A stretch of 44,131 nucleotides of DNA from Pseudomonadota bacterium (GTDB lineage Bacteria > Desulfobacterota > Desulfobulbia > Desulfobulbales > JAGXFP01), in the NCBI GenBank assembly GCA_018823285.1, contig JAHJIQ010000029.1, positions 1-44,131 of the forward strand, given 5' to 3'. How positions within the stretch are numbered: position 1 is the first letter of the stretch; the number at the start of each line of letters is the position of its first letter. The translations under genes and the position numbers were made by a program. The notes beneath the pieces were generated by a model, which was not told the DNA's origin, searched no databases, and was given only the letters and a program-made list of their open reading frames with translations. Shown piece by piece: positions 7,875 through 15,279 of this stretch.

Positions 7875-8090
7875 TTACATACCGAGAACCGCCGAGAACC
7901 ATCCCTTGAGCAGCTCGATCGGCCCGCCGTCGACCATGGCGCTGACCAGGCAGGCTACCGCCCAGATCCCGACCAGGGAGGAAACAACTCCCATGGTGAT
8001 CATGCTGCCCCGTGATACCGAATCCACACCACTGCGGGCTGATGCACCGGCGTTTACGTTGACGTTGGTCTTTGCTTTAATCTCGCTCAT
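7875..8090 (-). CDS. Small membrane protein, paralogue 1 of a three-gene family
   Basis: A 71-residue protein of unknown function. The start at 8090 (MSEIKAKTN) has GGGGAAAG upstream. A polar N-terminus is followed by one strongly hydrophobic helix (about 33-52) carrying SxLVGIWAVACLVxA, then a GGP turn and an amphipathic tail ending SAVLGM. It aligns with the two genes just upstream: shared pattern t-M-I-x-M-G-x-x-S-x-L-V-G-x-W-A-x-A-C-x-x-x-A, then G-P-x-x-L-x-x-G-x-x-x-A-x-x-G. It is third in the sigma-54-driven operon. I recognise no named family. Confidence 0.8.
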   Translation of the reverse strand: MSEIKAKTNVNVNAGASARSGVDSVSRGSMITMGVVSSLVGIWAVACLVSAMVDGGPIELLKGWFSAVLGM

Positions 8091-8148
8091 TTTCTTTCCC
8101 CTTTTCATTCAGATCAAATAATTGTGTCTTCTTCTGTTCAATCTCTTC

Positions 8149-8352
8149 TCATATTCCGGTGAGGGCGGTAACAAACCCGCGTACCAGTTCGGCAGGGCCG
8201 TTCAACAGGGCGTTGGCGAAACAGGCTACCGCCCAGAGTCCGACGAGTCCTGAAACTCCGCCCATGGCGATCATGGTGGCGCGGGAGAAGGTGTCGACTG
8301 CATCCCTTGAAACATCTTTGGCTATCGTTCTGGTTTTTGTATTGGCGTTCAT
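8149..8352 (-). CDS. Small membrane protein, paralogue 2 of a three-gene family
   Basis: A 67-residue protein with an excellent ribosome binding site (AAGGAGAGAG, 3-5 nt before ATG). The N-terminal ~25 residues are polar. One hydrophobic helix follows (about 28-49, GLVGLWAVACFANALL), then NGPAELVRG and a terminal ALTGI. It shares the W-A-x-A-C core and G-P-x-x-L motif with both neighbours, so the three arose by tandem duplication and have diverged mainly in the N-terminal arm. No function is known. A single conserved cysteine in the membrane helix may matter. Confidence 0.8.
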   Translation of the reverse strand: MNANTKTRTIAKDVSRDAVDTFSRATMIAMGGVSGLVGLWAVACFANALLNGPAELVRGFVTALTGI

Positions 8353-8404
8353 GGTCTCTCTCCTTATGATTTTTTTTCTTTGCTCTCTCTCATCAGCCTG
8401 TTCA

Positions 8405-8608
8405 TCAGATCCCGGTCACTGCACTGATGAATCCCTGTACAAGACCGATGGGGCCGGCGGAAACGATGGCGCCGACAAAACAGGCAGCCGCCCAGACACC
8501 GATGAGCATTGAAGATGCACCGAACATGGCGATGGTGGTTTTGCCGAATGTATTCTCATTTGTTCTGGTGGTGGTCCTGGTTGCTGTTTTATTGATTGCA
8601 GTTGTCAT
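8405..8608 (-). CDS. Small membrane protein, paralogue 3, first gene of the operon
   Basis: A 67-residue protein. The start was set at the ATG at 8608 (MTTAINKTATR), 7 nt after GAGGAG; an ATG at 8614 is too close to that site. The N-terminus is Thr/Asn/Arg-rich, then there is a hydrophobic helix (about 29-50, SSMLIGVWAAACFVGAIV), AGPIGLVQG and a terminal AVTGI. It is promoter-proximal: a -24/-12 sigma-54 element lies 70-85 bp upstream. The gaps to paralogues 2 and 1 (52 and 58 bp) have no terminator, so all three are likely one transcript. Confidence 0.8.
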   Translation of the reverse strand: MTTAINKTATRTTTRTNENTFGKTTIAMFGASSMLIGVWAAACFVGAIVSAGPIGLVQGFISAVTGI

Positions 8609-8677
8609 GATCATTCTCCTCAGTATTTAAAATTCAGTTCTCTGAACTTCTGAACTCTTTCCTTTGCCTGGTAATAT

Positions 8678-8693
8678 TGCCAAAACCGTGCCA
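8678..8693 (-). promoter_or_regulatory. Sigma-54 (-24/-12) promoter of the small membrane protein operon
   Basis: Minus strand TGGCACGGTTTTGGCA (8693 down to 8678) matches the RpoN consensus TGGCACG-N4-TTGC with one mismatch. It keeps the essential GG and GC dinucleotides exactly 10 bp apart. The predicted start is near 8666, about 58 nt before the first start codon. It is intergenic and correctly oriented. Confidence 0.8.
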
Positions 8694-8747
8694 CAACACG
8701 CAAACAACGATTTATCAGCAAGTTAGATTTTCGCCGCTGGATTTTCC

Positions 8748-8774
8748 GTGTCAGCATGACACAAGGTTTTGTCA
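8748..8774. promoter_or_regulatory. Putative upstream activator site for the sigma-54 promoter
   Basis: A perfect palindrome GTGTCA-GCA-TGACAC (8748-8762) shares its right arm with a second inverted repeat TGACA-N8-TGTCA (8757-8774), giving three TGTCA half-sites. The centre of the first palindrome is about 90 bp upstream of the predicted start, a usual place for enhancer-binding proteins. Which activator binds is inference. Confidence 0.6.
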
Positions 8775-8812
8775 TTTTGGCAGGGAATGAACAGCGAACA
8801 GGCATTCTATAT

Positions 8813-8841
8813 TTGCCCGTTGGGATTCTTGATGCTATATT
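8813..8841 (+). promoter_or_regulatory. Sigma-70-like promoter of the MTA phosphorylase gene
   Basis: TTGCCC (8813-8818), a 17-bp spacer and TATATT (8836-8841) on the plus strand, about 105 bp before the ATG at 8946. The short palindromic repeat at 8870-8928 lies in the resulting leader. Confidence 0.5.
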
Positions 8842-8869
8842 GACCGGTCAGAATAAACATTACCGAAAT

Positions 8870-8928
8870 CTGCATCCGTGAGCGTTCGAGAGAGGCGAAA
8901 GATCGCACGAAGCCGTCACGAATTCAGG
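8870..8928. repeat. MITE-like palindromic repeat element, short copy
   Basis: A 59-bp element with the same two ends as the 220-bp element at 1975-2194: left CTGCATCCGTGAGCGTTCGA, right GATCGCACGAAGCCGTCACG then AATTCAGG. The internal part is missing, leaving a compact hairpin. It sits in the leader of the MTA phosphorylase gene, 17 bp before the start, and could fold in the mRNA. Confidence 0.75.
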
Positions 8929-8945
8929 AGAAAAGGACAACCGAC

Positions 8946-9710
8946 ATGATCAGGATTGGAATTATCGGCGGTTCGGGACTCGACAACCCGGATATACTGA
9001 AAGGCACCAGAGAAGTGCGTGTGGACACCCCGTACGGCCCGCCATCCTCTCCGCTGACCTGTGGAACCATAGAAAATATTGAGGTTGCCATTCTCGCCAG
9101 GCACGGCCGGGACCATTCAATATACCCGTCCGGCGTGAACTTCCGGGCCAACATCTCTGCCTTGAAGGAATATGGCTGCACCCACATCCTTGCCGCAACC
9201 GCAGTCGGTTCCCTGCGTCAGGATATCGCACCGGGACATCTGGTTTTTCCGGACCAGTTCATCGACCACACCCGTAAACGGGAAACGACTTTTTTTGATC
9301 GGGGTCCGGTTGTCCATACCCCGATGGCGGAACCGTTCTGCCCTGAACTGCGCGCCCTGCTCGCCGAATCGGCCGCATCTCTTGGCATCCCCCACCACAC
9401 CGGGAAAACCGTAATCACCATCGAAGGGCCGAGATTTTCGACAAAAGCCGAGAGCCATATGTTCAGGAGCTGGCGCGCGGATGTCATCAATATGAGTACC
9501 GTACCGGAAGTGAACCTGGCCCGCGAGATGAAGATCCATTACGCCTCGACCGCCATGTCGACCGATTATGACTGCTGGCACGAGGATGAGGAACCGGTCA
9601 CCTGGGAAATGATCCTCGATACCATGAAAAACAATGCCGACAGTGTAATCAGGCTCTTTCTGGACGTTATCCCCAGGATCAGAAAATATAACGATGTTTG
9701 CGTGAAATAA
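8946..9710 (+). CDS. mtnP: S-methyl-5'-thioadenosine phosphorylase
   Basis: A 254-residue member of the PNP/MTAP family. It phosphorolyses methylthioadenosine to adenine and 5-methylthioribose-1-phosphate. Recognisable parts are the N-terminal phosphate loop IIGGSGLD, RHGRDHSIYPSGVNFRANI, the EGPRFSTKAES segment and the base/ribose-binding region MSTVPEVNLAREM...STDYDCW. The aspartates of that last region favour 6-aminopurine (MTA) over hypoxanthine/guanine nucleosides. AAAAGGAC precedes the ATG. The next gene salvages the adenine released here. Confidence 0.93.
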   Translation: MIRIGIIGGSGLDNPDILKGTREVRVDTPYGPPSSPLTCGTIENIEVAILARHGRDHSIYPSGVNFRANISALKEYGCTHILAATAVGSLRQDIAPGHLVFPDQFIDHTRKRETTFFDRGPVVHTPMAEPFCPELRALLAESAASLGIPHHTGKTVITIEGPRFSTKAESHMFRSWRADVINMSTVPEVNLAREMKIHYASTAMSTDYDCWHEDEEPVTWEMILDTMKNNADSVIRLFLDVIPRIRKYNDVCVK

Positions 9711-9711
9711 A

Positions 9712-9762
9712 GCTGAGTTGAGCAGCTGGTCTGCTCTTACGAAACTTATACCCGAAGGGTGA
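9712..9762 (+). repeat. GCTGAGTTGAGCAGC-family intergenic repeat, copy c
   Basis: A 51-bp copy (GCTGAGTTGAGCAGCTGGTC ... ACTTATACCCGAAGGGTGA) in opposite orientation to copies a and b. It begins one base after the mtnP stop codon and fills most of the gap before apt, without an obvious terminator. Confidence 0.85.
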
Positions 9763-9780
9763 AGCTCAAGGAGAAAAAAG

Positions 9781-10314
9781 ATGCCGATCAAATCAAAGAT
9801 TCGAACCGTTCCGAACTATCCCAAGAAAGGGATCATGTTTCGTGATATCACCACTCTGATCAAGGATCCGGTAGGCTTCAGGCTGGTGATCGACAACCTG
9901 ACCCAGAGATATCTTTCAACCGAAATCAAGTATGACATTATTGCCGGGATCGAAGCCCGCGGATTCATCATGGGCGGCGCCCTTTCCTACACTCTCGGTA
10001 AGGGCTTTGTCCCGATCAGAAAAAAGGGCAAACTGCCTGCCGAAGTCGAATCCCAGGAATATGCCCTCGAATACGGCACCGACATTATCGAGATCCACAA
10101 GGACGCATTCGTGAAAGGCGCCCGCATTCTGCTGGTTGACGATCTTCTTGCCACCGGCGGCACCGCATTGGCGGCCGCGGCCCTGATCGAAAAACTCGGC
10201 GGGACCGTGGCTGAAATGTCTTTCATCGTCAACCTGCCGGACGTGGGCGGCCAGAAAAAACTCGAAGAAAAGGGATACAAGATCTTTTCTCTGACGGAAT
10301 TTGAAGGGGATTGA
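9781..10314 (+). CDS. apt: Adenine phosphoribosyltransferase
   Basis: A 177-residue, full-length APT that converts adenine and PRPP to AMP. Family landmarks are FRDITTLIKDP near the N-terminus, the GIEARGFIMG segment, the RKKGKLP loop and the PRPP-binding motif ILLVDDLLATGGT (about 118-130). AAGGAG precedes the ATG. Placement 70 bp after mtnP makes a recycling pair for adenine released from MTA, a by-product of polyamine or homoserine-lactone type chemistry. Confidence 0.95.
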   Translation: MPIKSKIRTVPNYPKKGIMFRDITTLIKDPVGFRLVIDNLTQRYLSTEIKYDIIAGIEARGFIMGGALSYTLGKGFVPIRKKGKLPAEVESQEYALEYGTDIIEIHKDAFVKGARILLVDDLLATGGTALAAAALIEKLGGTVAEMSFIVNLPDVGGQKKLEEKGYKIFSLTEFEGD

Positions 10315-10341
10315 CGGGAAAAGAGAGATAAGAGTTGAGAG

Positions 10342-10872
10342 TTATGAGCCGTTCTCCTCGCTCCATTTCTTGAACTTTTCAAGATAGCTTTGCGCCACAA
10401 CCTCCGGATCGAGGGAGAGGAATTTGGCGTAGTTCATCACAAAACCTCTGGTGTATACCGCCACCGGCAGGGCCGGGTAATTGTTGTTTTCGATGTTGAG
10501 CAGGTGCTTCTGCTGGACCCTGGTCGACATGGCGACATCATCCAGAGAGAAACGGAGCTTTTCCCGGACCATTTTCAACGCGGCGCCGTCGAACTCGTGA
10601 ATTTCGGCGACCAGCTTGCTCACATCTTCGACCGTTGTTTCCTGTTCCTGGTTGAACATGACCGTCAGGGCATGGTAAGCCTCTTCAATCTCGTCAAGAA
10701 TCTCCTGTTTCTGCTCTTCCGAGAACTCCTCTTCAACCGACATGGTGACGATGGACTCGGTTGAATAGATCTCCTTCAGGAGCAGATAAGCTTTCTTCAC
10801 CTCGGGGAAGGTGGAATCCGGCGGCAGTTCCAGCACATCAAAAAAATCTATGCAGCGTTCTCTTTTCTTCAT
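10342..10872 (-). CDS. J-like / RodZ-type HTH protein, partner of the MinD-like ATPase
   Basis: A 176-residue cytoplasmic protein. Residues about 8-40 (DFFDVLELPPDSTFPEVKKAYL) resemble the first helices of a DnaJ domain but lack the HPD motif. The C-terminal half (about 95-170, LRFSLDDVAMSTRVQQKHLLNIENNNY...PVAVYTRGFVMNYAKFL) is the RodZ-type helix-turn-helix (HTH_25). No membrane helix is present. The ATG overlaps the stop of the upstream ATPase by four bases (ATGA), so the two are translationally coupled. A role in positioning or regulation is inference. Confidence 0.75.
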   Translation of the reverse strand: MKKRERCIDFFDVLELPPDSTFPEVKKAYLLLKEIYSTESIVTMSVEEEFSEEQKQEILDEIEEAYHALTVMFNQEQETTVEDVSKLVAEIHEFDGAALKMVREKLRFSLDDVAMSTRVQQKHLLNIENNNYPALPVAVYTRGFVMNYAKFLSLDPEVVAQSYLEKFKKWSEENGS

Positions 10873-11801
10873 TTGATGATCTTGACCTGCCGACCGGCCA
10901 GAAGGTTTCTGGTGAGCCTTTCCAGTTCACGGGCACACCTCGAATCCGGATAGGCGGTCATGTAGGTCTGTCTCTGGTTGATCGAACGGGACACAAGCTC
11001 GTCGTATTCCACGTAGCCTGAATACAGGGCATTGATCCCGAAAAACTTCCTGCAGATACTCTTGACCGAATTACCGATCATGATGTCCTTGTTGGTTCTG
11101 GCCTTGTTTAAAATCAGATGGACCTTGAAATCAGCCACTTCCCGGGTGACGACATCCCTGACCTCATCGGAAGTGCTTTTCAGATAGTCGACCAGCTCCC
11201 GGAAATTATTGATCCCGAGCTCCTTCCGGTCCTTCCACAGGGTGACCACGAGGTCCCGGTACCCATAGTCGGACAGGACTACCCCGAGCCGTCTGAAAAA
11301 AACGTTGCGGAGAAAATTATACATATTCTCAATGGAGATGATTTCGGGAACGATGACCAGGACCATCTTGTCGGCGAGGAGAAAGGTGTCGATTGTGTTG
11401 TGATGCGCCCCGGCGCCGAGGTCGATCAGGATATGATCCGCCTTGATCTGCTTGATGTGGGCGAACAGTTTTTTCTTCTGGGCGTACTTGATGCCCTCCG
11501 CGCCGAGGGAGCCGATCACCCCGGAGAGGAGGCCGAGATTTTCGACCCCGGTCTCGCTGATCAGTTCTTCGAGCGGGGTTTTATTCTCAAAAAAATCAGA
11601 CAGGGTCGCTTTCGGACGATGGATGCCGAGAAAGTTATGGAGGTTCGCACCGCCAAGGTCGGCATCGATCATGACCACCCGACCCTCCTTGGCAAGATTC
11701 ATCCCGATGCTGGAGAGGACAAAGCTCTTGCCCACACCGCCCTTGCCGCCGCCGATGGCCCAGATCTTACAGTTGTTTGAACCGTTCATGTCCATATTCA
11801 T
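10869..11801 (-). CDS. MinD/FlhG-like P-loop ATPase
   Basis: A deviant-Walker ATPase of the ParA/MinD superfamily: GGGKGGVGKSF (Walker A' with signature Lys), DADLGGANLH and LIDLGAGAHHNTID. At about 310 residues it fits MinD/FlhG. The start was chosen at 11801; ATGs at 11795 and 11789 are equally possible because the Shine-Dalgarno is weak. It lacks the clear C-terminal MinD amphipathic helix. No flagellar genes are nearby and its partner is an HTH protein, so it may be an orphan positioning or polarity ATPase. Confidence 0.85.
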   Translation of the reverse strand: MNMDMNGSNNCKIWAIGGGKGGVGKSFVLSSIGMNLAKEGRVVMIDADLGGANLHNFLGIHRPKATLSDFFENKTPLEELISETGVENLGLLSGVIGSLGAEGIKYAQKKKLFAHIKQIKADHILIDLGAGAHHNTIDTFLLADKMVLVIVPEIISIENMYNFLRNVFFRRLGVVLSDYGYRDLVVTLWKDRKELGINNFRELVDYLKSTSDEVRDVVTREVADFKVHLILNKARTNKDIMIGNSVKSICRKFFGINALYSGYVEYDELVSRSINQRQTYMTAYPDSRCARELERLTRNLLAGRQVKIIK

Positions 11802-11970
11802 TCTCACGGTTACCGACTGGGATAAAATTGAGATCCTGCACATACTAACCGATCGTGCGGCAAAGATCAAAAAAGGTGTGCAGAACCATATACAAGGCAG
11901 GAATGACTCCTGAAAAGGGATGGGCCTCTACGCGGCGCGACGGACCAGATGCATTGCCCGACGCTGTTTA

Positions 11971-12001
11971 TTGGCGATAATATAATTTATCGGTATATAA
12001 T
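11971..12001 (+). promoter_or_regulatory. Promoter of the Lol-like envelope operon
   Basis: TTGGCG (11971-11976) is followed by overlapping -10 candidates TATATA (11994-11999, 17-bp spacer) and TATAAT (11996-12001, 19-bp spacer). The spacer holds an inverted repeat CGATAA-TATAAT-TTATCG (11975-11992), a possible operator. The Shine-Dalgarno of the first gene follows at 12035. Confidence 0.55.
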
Positions 12002-12046
12002 GCATGCAGACTCTTTTGCCCAACTCAGCAAAACAAGGAGGCAGAT

Positions 12047-12811
12047 ATCAAATCCCTATCACCAACACTGCTTGTTGCCTTGATGCTCCTCTGTATCTCT
12101 ACTCCTCTCTCAAACGCGAACGAGCAGCCCGACATCGACGAGATCATCGACAAAATCGACCGGCTTTTCCGGAGCGAATCGAGTCGGACCAGGTTCGAGA
12201 TGCGCATCGAAACCCCGGACTGGCAGCGCACTCTCCAGATGGAAGGGTGGTCCGAGGGACTCGACAAGGCTTTCATCCGGATCTTGAGCCCCAAGAAAGA
12301 GACCGGAACCGCCACCTTGCGCATCGAAAACGAGATGTGGAATTACTTCCCCAAGATCAATAAAGTCATGAAAGTTCCGCCCTCGATGATGATGGGCTCC
12401 TGGATGGGCTCCGACTTCACCAACGATGATATTGTCAAGGAGAGTTCCATGCGGGACGACTACACCGCCTCTCTCATAAAACCACAAGACGCCGAGAGCG
12501 GCTTTTATTACGCCGAATTCATCCCCCGGGAGGATTCGCCGATTGTCTGGGGCCGCATCGTCGCCAAGGTCCGTAAGGAAGACTACATTCCGGTCAGGGA
12601 AGAGTTCTATGACGAGAAGGGCACCCTTATGCGAATCATGGTGCTCAAGGAAATAAAATCCCTCGGTGGGAAGACGATCCCGGCGGTCATGGAACTGATC
12701 CCGCTGAACAAGAAGGGACACCGGACGATCGTCACCTATACCGATGCCACCTTTGACCTGGAACTGCCGAAAGATATCTTCACCCTGCGTAATCTTCAGC
12801 AAAGGAGATGA
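12047..12811 (+). CDS. LolA-like outer-membrane lipoprotein-sorting protein (apparent ATC start)
   Basis: A ~254-residue exported protein of the LolA/LolB-like fold group (COG2834-type 'outer membrane lipoprotein-sorting protein'). The mature part starts near NEQPDIDEIIDKIDRLFR and contains WQRTLQMEGW, RILSPKKETGTATLR and WNYFPKINKVMKVPPSMM. A good AAGGAGG (12035-12041) is 5 nt before codon ATC at 12047. Reading from there gives xKSLSPTLLVALMLLCISTPLSNA, a textbook signal peptide. The only standard in-frame start downstream is TTG/ATG at 12080-12085, which has no ribosome site and cuts the signal peptide. So either ATC initiates or the base call is wrong. Confidence 0.85.
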   Translation: MKSLSPTLLVALMLLCISTPLSNANEQPDIDEIIDKIDRLFRSESSRTRFEMRIETPDWQRTLQMEGWSEGLDKAFIRILSPKKETGTATLRIENEMWNYFPKINKVMKVPPSMMMGSWMGSDFTNDDIVKESSMRDDYTASLIKPQDAESGFYYAEFIPREDSPIVWGRIVAKVRKEDYIPVREEFYDEKGTLMRIMVLKEIKSLGGKTIPAVMELIPLNKKGHRTIVTYTDATFDLELPKDIFTLRNLQQRR

Positions 12812-12814
12812 CCA

Positions 12815-14032
12815 TTGCTCTTGAAGATCGCCTTCCGCAACATTTTCCGTCATAAAAGACGCTCCATTCTCACCGGCATGATGATGGCCGGCGCCTTTGT
12901 GCTCTTCTCCCTCTCCTTCGGTTTCGTGGACGGCGGGTATGACATGATCATCGACATGTTCACCCGCGACCGCACCGGCCATGTCCAGGTCCATGTCAAA
13001 GGCTACCTTGACAAACACTCCCTGTACAAGAAGATCAATGATGTGGAGAGCGTCGGGGCAATTATCGGCAACGCGGCAGAGGTTCTGGCCTGGGCGCCGA
13101 GGATTTATGGCCCCGCCCTCGCCTTTGCCGGGCGGAAGACCACCGCTCTGAACCTGATGGGCATCGACCCTGATCGTGAACCGCTGGTGACCCGTTTGCG
13201 GGAAAAGGTCAGTGAAGGGAGTTTTGTATCAGACGATCCACTGGCCTACGAAATCATCCTGCCCGCGAAAACCGCCCGTATCCTGAAAATCGGCCTGGGA
13301 GACGAAGTGGCCCTGATCAGTCAGGCGGCCGACGGCTCACCGGCCACGGAACTTTTCACCGTCGTCGGACTGGTTGAGGACAAAAACAGCTCTTACGGCG
13401 ACATGACCGCGTTCACCCATATCGATACGGCAAGGGACTTTTTTGTCCTCGGAAAGACCGCCCATGAAATAACGGTGCTTCTTTCAAACCACTGGCAGTC
13501 CAGGGAAGCGGCCTCCCTGATCAACCTGGCCCTTGCCGGGAGCGATCTGGAGGCCTCGCCCTGGGAGGTGGTTGAGGCGCAGTTCTACAAGGCGATGCAG
13601 GCCGACCTGAAGGGCAACTGGATCACCCTCACCGTGCTGACCGTAATTGTGGCGGTGGGAGTCCTGAACACCATCCTGATGGTCATCCTTGAGAGGACAC
13701 GCGAGTACGGGGTGCTGAAAGCCATCGGCACCAGGCCTTCCCAGGTCTTCATGCTGATCGTTCTCGAAACCCTGATCCTGGCAGGGTTCAGCATTCTGGC
13801 CGGCGCCATCGGCGGTATTGCCGCCAACGGTTACTTCGCCGAGTATGGCATCACCTATCCGGAACCCATCGAATGGGGCGGGATGACCATTCAGTATATG
13901 AAGGCGCGCATTACCCTGCGAACCCTCTGGATCCCCTCGCTGGTGATCTTTGCCACCGCGCTTCTGGTCAGCATCTGGCCGGCCATCAGAGCCGCCAGGA
14001 TCGTGCCGGTCAAAGCGCTGCGGGAAGGTTAG
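12815..14032 (+). CDS. ABC transporter permease, FtsX/LolC-MacB type (1)
   Basis: A 405-residue inner-membrane permease. TM1 is near residues 18-40. A ~230-residue periplasmic MacB_PCD-like domain follows, then three C-terminal helices in the FtsX domain (about 270-400), including the conserved EYGVLKAIGTRPSQVFMLIVLE coupling region. It starts at TTG 12815, 7 nt after AAAGGAG, only 3 bp past the previous stop. It is adjacent to a second, homologous permease and a LolD-type ATPase, so a heterodimeric LolCE-like arrangement is likely. Confidence 0.9.
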   Translation: MLLKIAFRNIFRHKRRSILTGMMMAGAFVLFSLSFGFVDGGYDMIIDMFTRDRTGHVQVHVKGYLDKHSLYKKINDVESVGAIIGNAAEVLAWAPRIYGPALAFAGRKTTALNLMGIDPDREPLVTRLREKVSEGSFVSDDPLAYEIILPAKTARILKIGLGDEVALISQAADGSPATELFTVVGLVEDKNSSYGDMTAFTHIDTARDFFVLGKTAHEITVLLSNHWQSREAASLINLALAGSDLEASPWEVVEAQFYKAMQADLKGNWITLTVLTVIVAVGVLNTILMVILERTREYGVLKAIGTRPSQVFMLIVLETLILAGFSILAGAIGGIAANGYFAEYGITYPEPIEWGGMTIQYMKARITLRTLWIPSLVIFATALLVSIWPAIRAARIVPVKALREG

Positions 14033-14036
14033 CACC

Positions 14037-15263
14037 ATGGGTATGCTGCTCAAACTCGCCTGGCGCAATATGTTCCGCAACAAACGGCGCACCTTTCTCT
14101 CCGGCCTTGCCGTAGGAATGGGACTGGCCTCGATGATCTTCGTTTTCGGCGTTTATGACGGCATGCTCAAAAGCATGATCAGGACCGCCACCGACAGTTT
14201 TCTCGGCGAGGGACAGATCCACGCCCTTGGCTTCAGGGACACCAATGAGGTGGAGCTTACAATCAAAGACTTTCAAGGGGTCATGCAATCCCTTGAAATG
14301 GAAGAGGTGATCGAGCGCTTCACCCCCAGAACCATCACCATCGGGATGCTGACTTCTCCATCCGATGTTGCCACCGCGCTGGTCTACGGGATAGATCCGG
14401 TCAGTGAACCTCCGCTGTCCAGGCTCGACGAGGCCATGCGCGAAGGAAAATACCTGCAGAACGATGACCTGCGCGGCATCCTCGTCGGCTCAAAGGCGGC
14501 CGAGAATCTTGAAATCGGGATCGGCGACCGGGTGGTCCTGACCGCCGCCCGGGCCGGGACCGGCGAACTCGCCCAGGAACTCTTCAGGGTCAGGGGGATC
14601 TTCCATTACGACATCAAGGAAGCGGACTCGGGAATGATGTACATCCACATCGACAAGGCACGAGAGATGCTCGGGATCGGCCCGACCGCCCATGAAATAG
14701 CCCTCAAATTTACCGACATCGAACTTGCCGGCGACCGCAGCCTGCCCTTCTGGACGAGGTGCACAACAGGAGGAAACGAGGCCCTTGGCTGGAACGATAT
14801 CGTGCCACAGCTCGACAGCGTGGTGGCGATGACCGACATCGGGGCGTTCATCATCGGCATTCTCGTTTTCTGCATCGTGGCGCTTACGATCATGAACACC
14901 CTCTTCATGTCGCTCTACGAGCGGATGTACGAATTCGGCGTTTTAAGGGCGATCGGCACCAGACCGCTGTCCATGGCCGGGCTCATCCTCTTTGAAGCGC
15001 TGCTCCTGGGGGTGGTCAGTTCCATCATCGGTGCTGCGCTGGGGCTACTGCTGACCGGCTATTTCAACATCTACGGCATCGACTACCGGGGCATCGAGTT
15101 CGCGAGCGTCACCTTTACCGAACTCCTCTATCCCACAATCATTCCCAGGCATTACCTTACTGTGCCCTTGCTTATCCTGGGCTTTGCCGGTATCGCGGCA
15201 CTCTATCCGGCCTGGTTCGCAGCGCGGCTCAAACCGGCCGAAACCATGAGAAGAAGCCTGTAG
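14037..15263 (+). CDS. ABC transporter permease, FtsX/LolC-MacB type (2)
   Basis: A 408-residue paralogue of the preceding permease, with the same layout: N-terminal MGMLLKLAWRNMFRNKRR amphipathic start, TM1, periplasmic domain, three C-terminal helices and the YEFGVLRAIGTRPLSMAGLI coupling motif. The start at 14037 follows GGAAGG by 8 nt; the frame is open further upstream but that part overlaps the first permease. The two permeases probably form the heterodimeric membrane core of one exporter. Confidence 0.9.
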   Translation: MGMLLKLAWRNMFRNKRRTFLSGLAVGMGLASMIFVFGVYDGMLKSMIRTATDSFLGEGQIHALGFRDTNEVELTIKDFQGVMQSLEMEEVIERFTPRTITIGMLTSPSDVATALVYGIDPVSEPPLSRLDEAMREGKYLQNDDLRGILVGSKAAENLEIGIGDRVVLTAARAGTGELAQELFRVRGIFHYDIKEADSGMMYIHIDKAREMLGIGPTAHEIALKFTDIELAGDRSLPFWTRCTTGGNEALGWNDIVPQLDSVVAMTDIGAFIIGILVFCIVALTIMNTLFMSLYERMYEFGVLRAIGTRPLSMAGLILFEALLLGVVSSIIGAALGLLLTGYFNIYGIDYRGIEFASVTFTELLYPTIIPRHYLTVPLLILGFAGIAALYPAWFAARLKPAETMRRSL

Positions 15264-15279
15264 GTCAAGGAGGATCAAT

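Noticed and set aside
12110..13018. 302-codon antisense frame opposite the LolA-like gene
   Set aside because: It is rich in His/Asp/Gly/Val, as expected from reversed codons, and conflicts with a well-supported coding strand.
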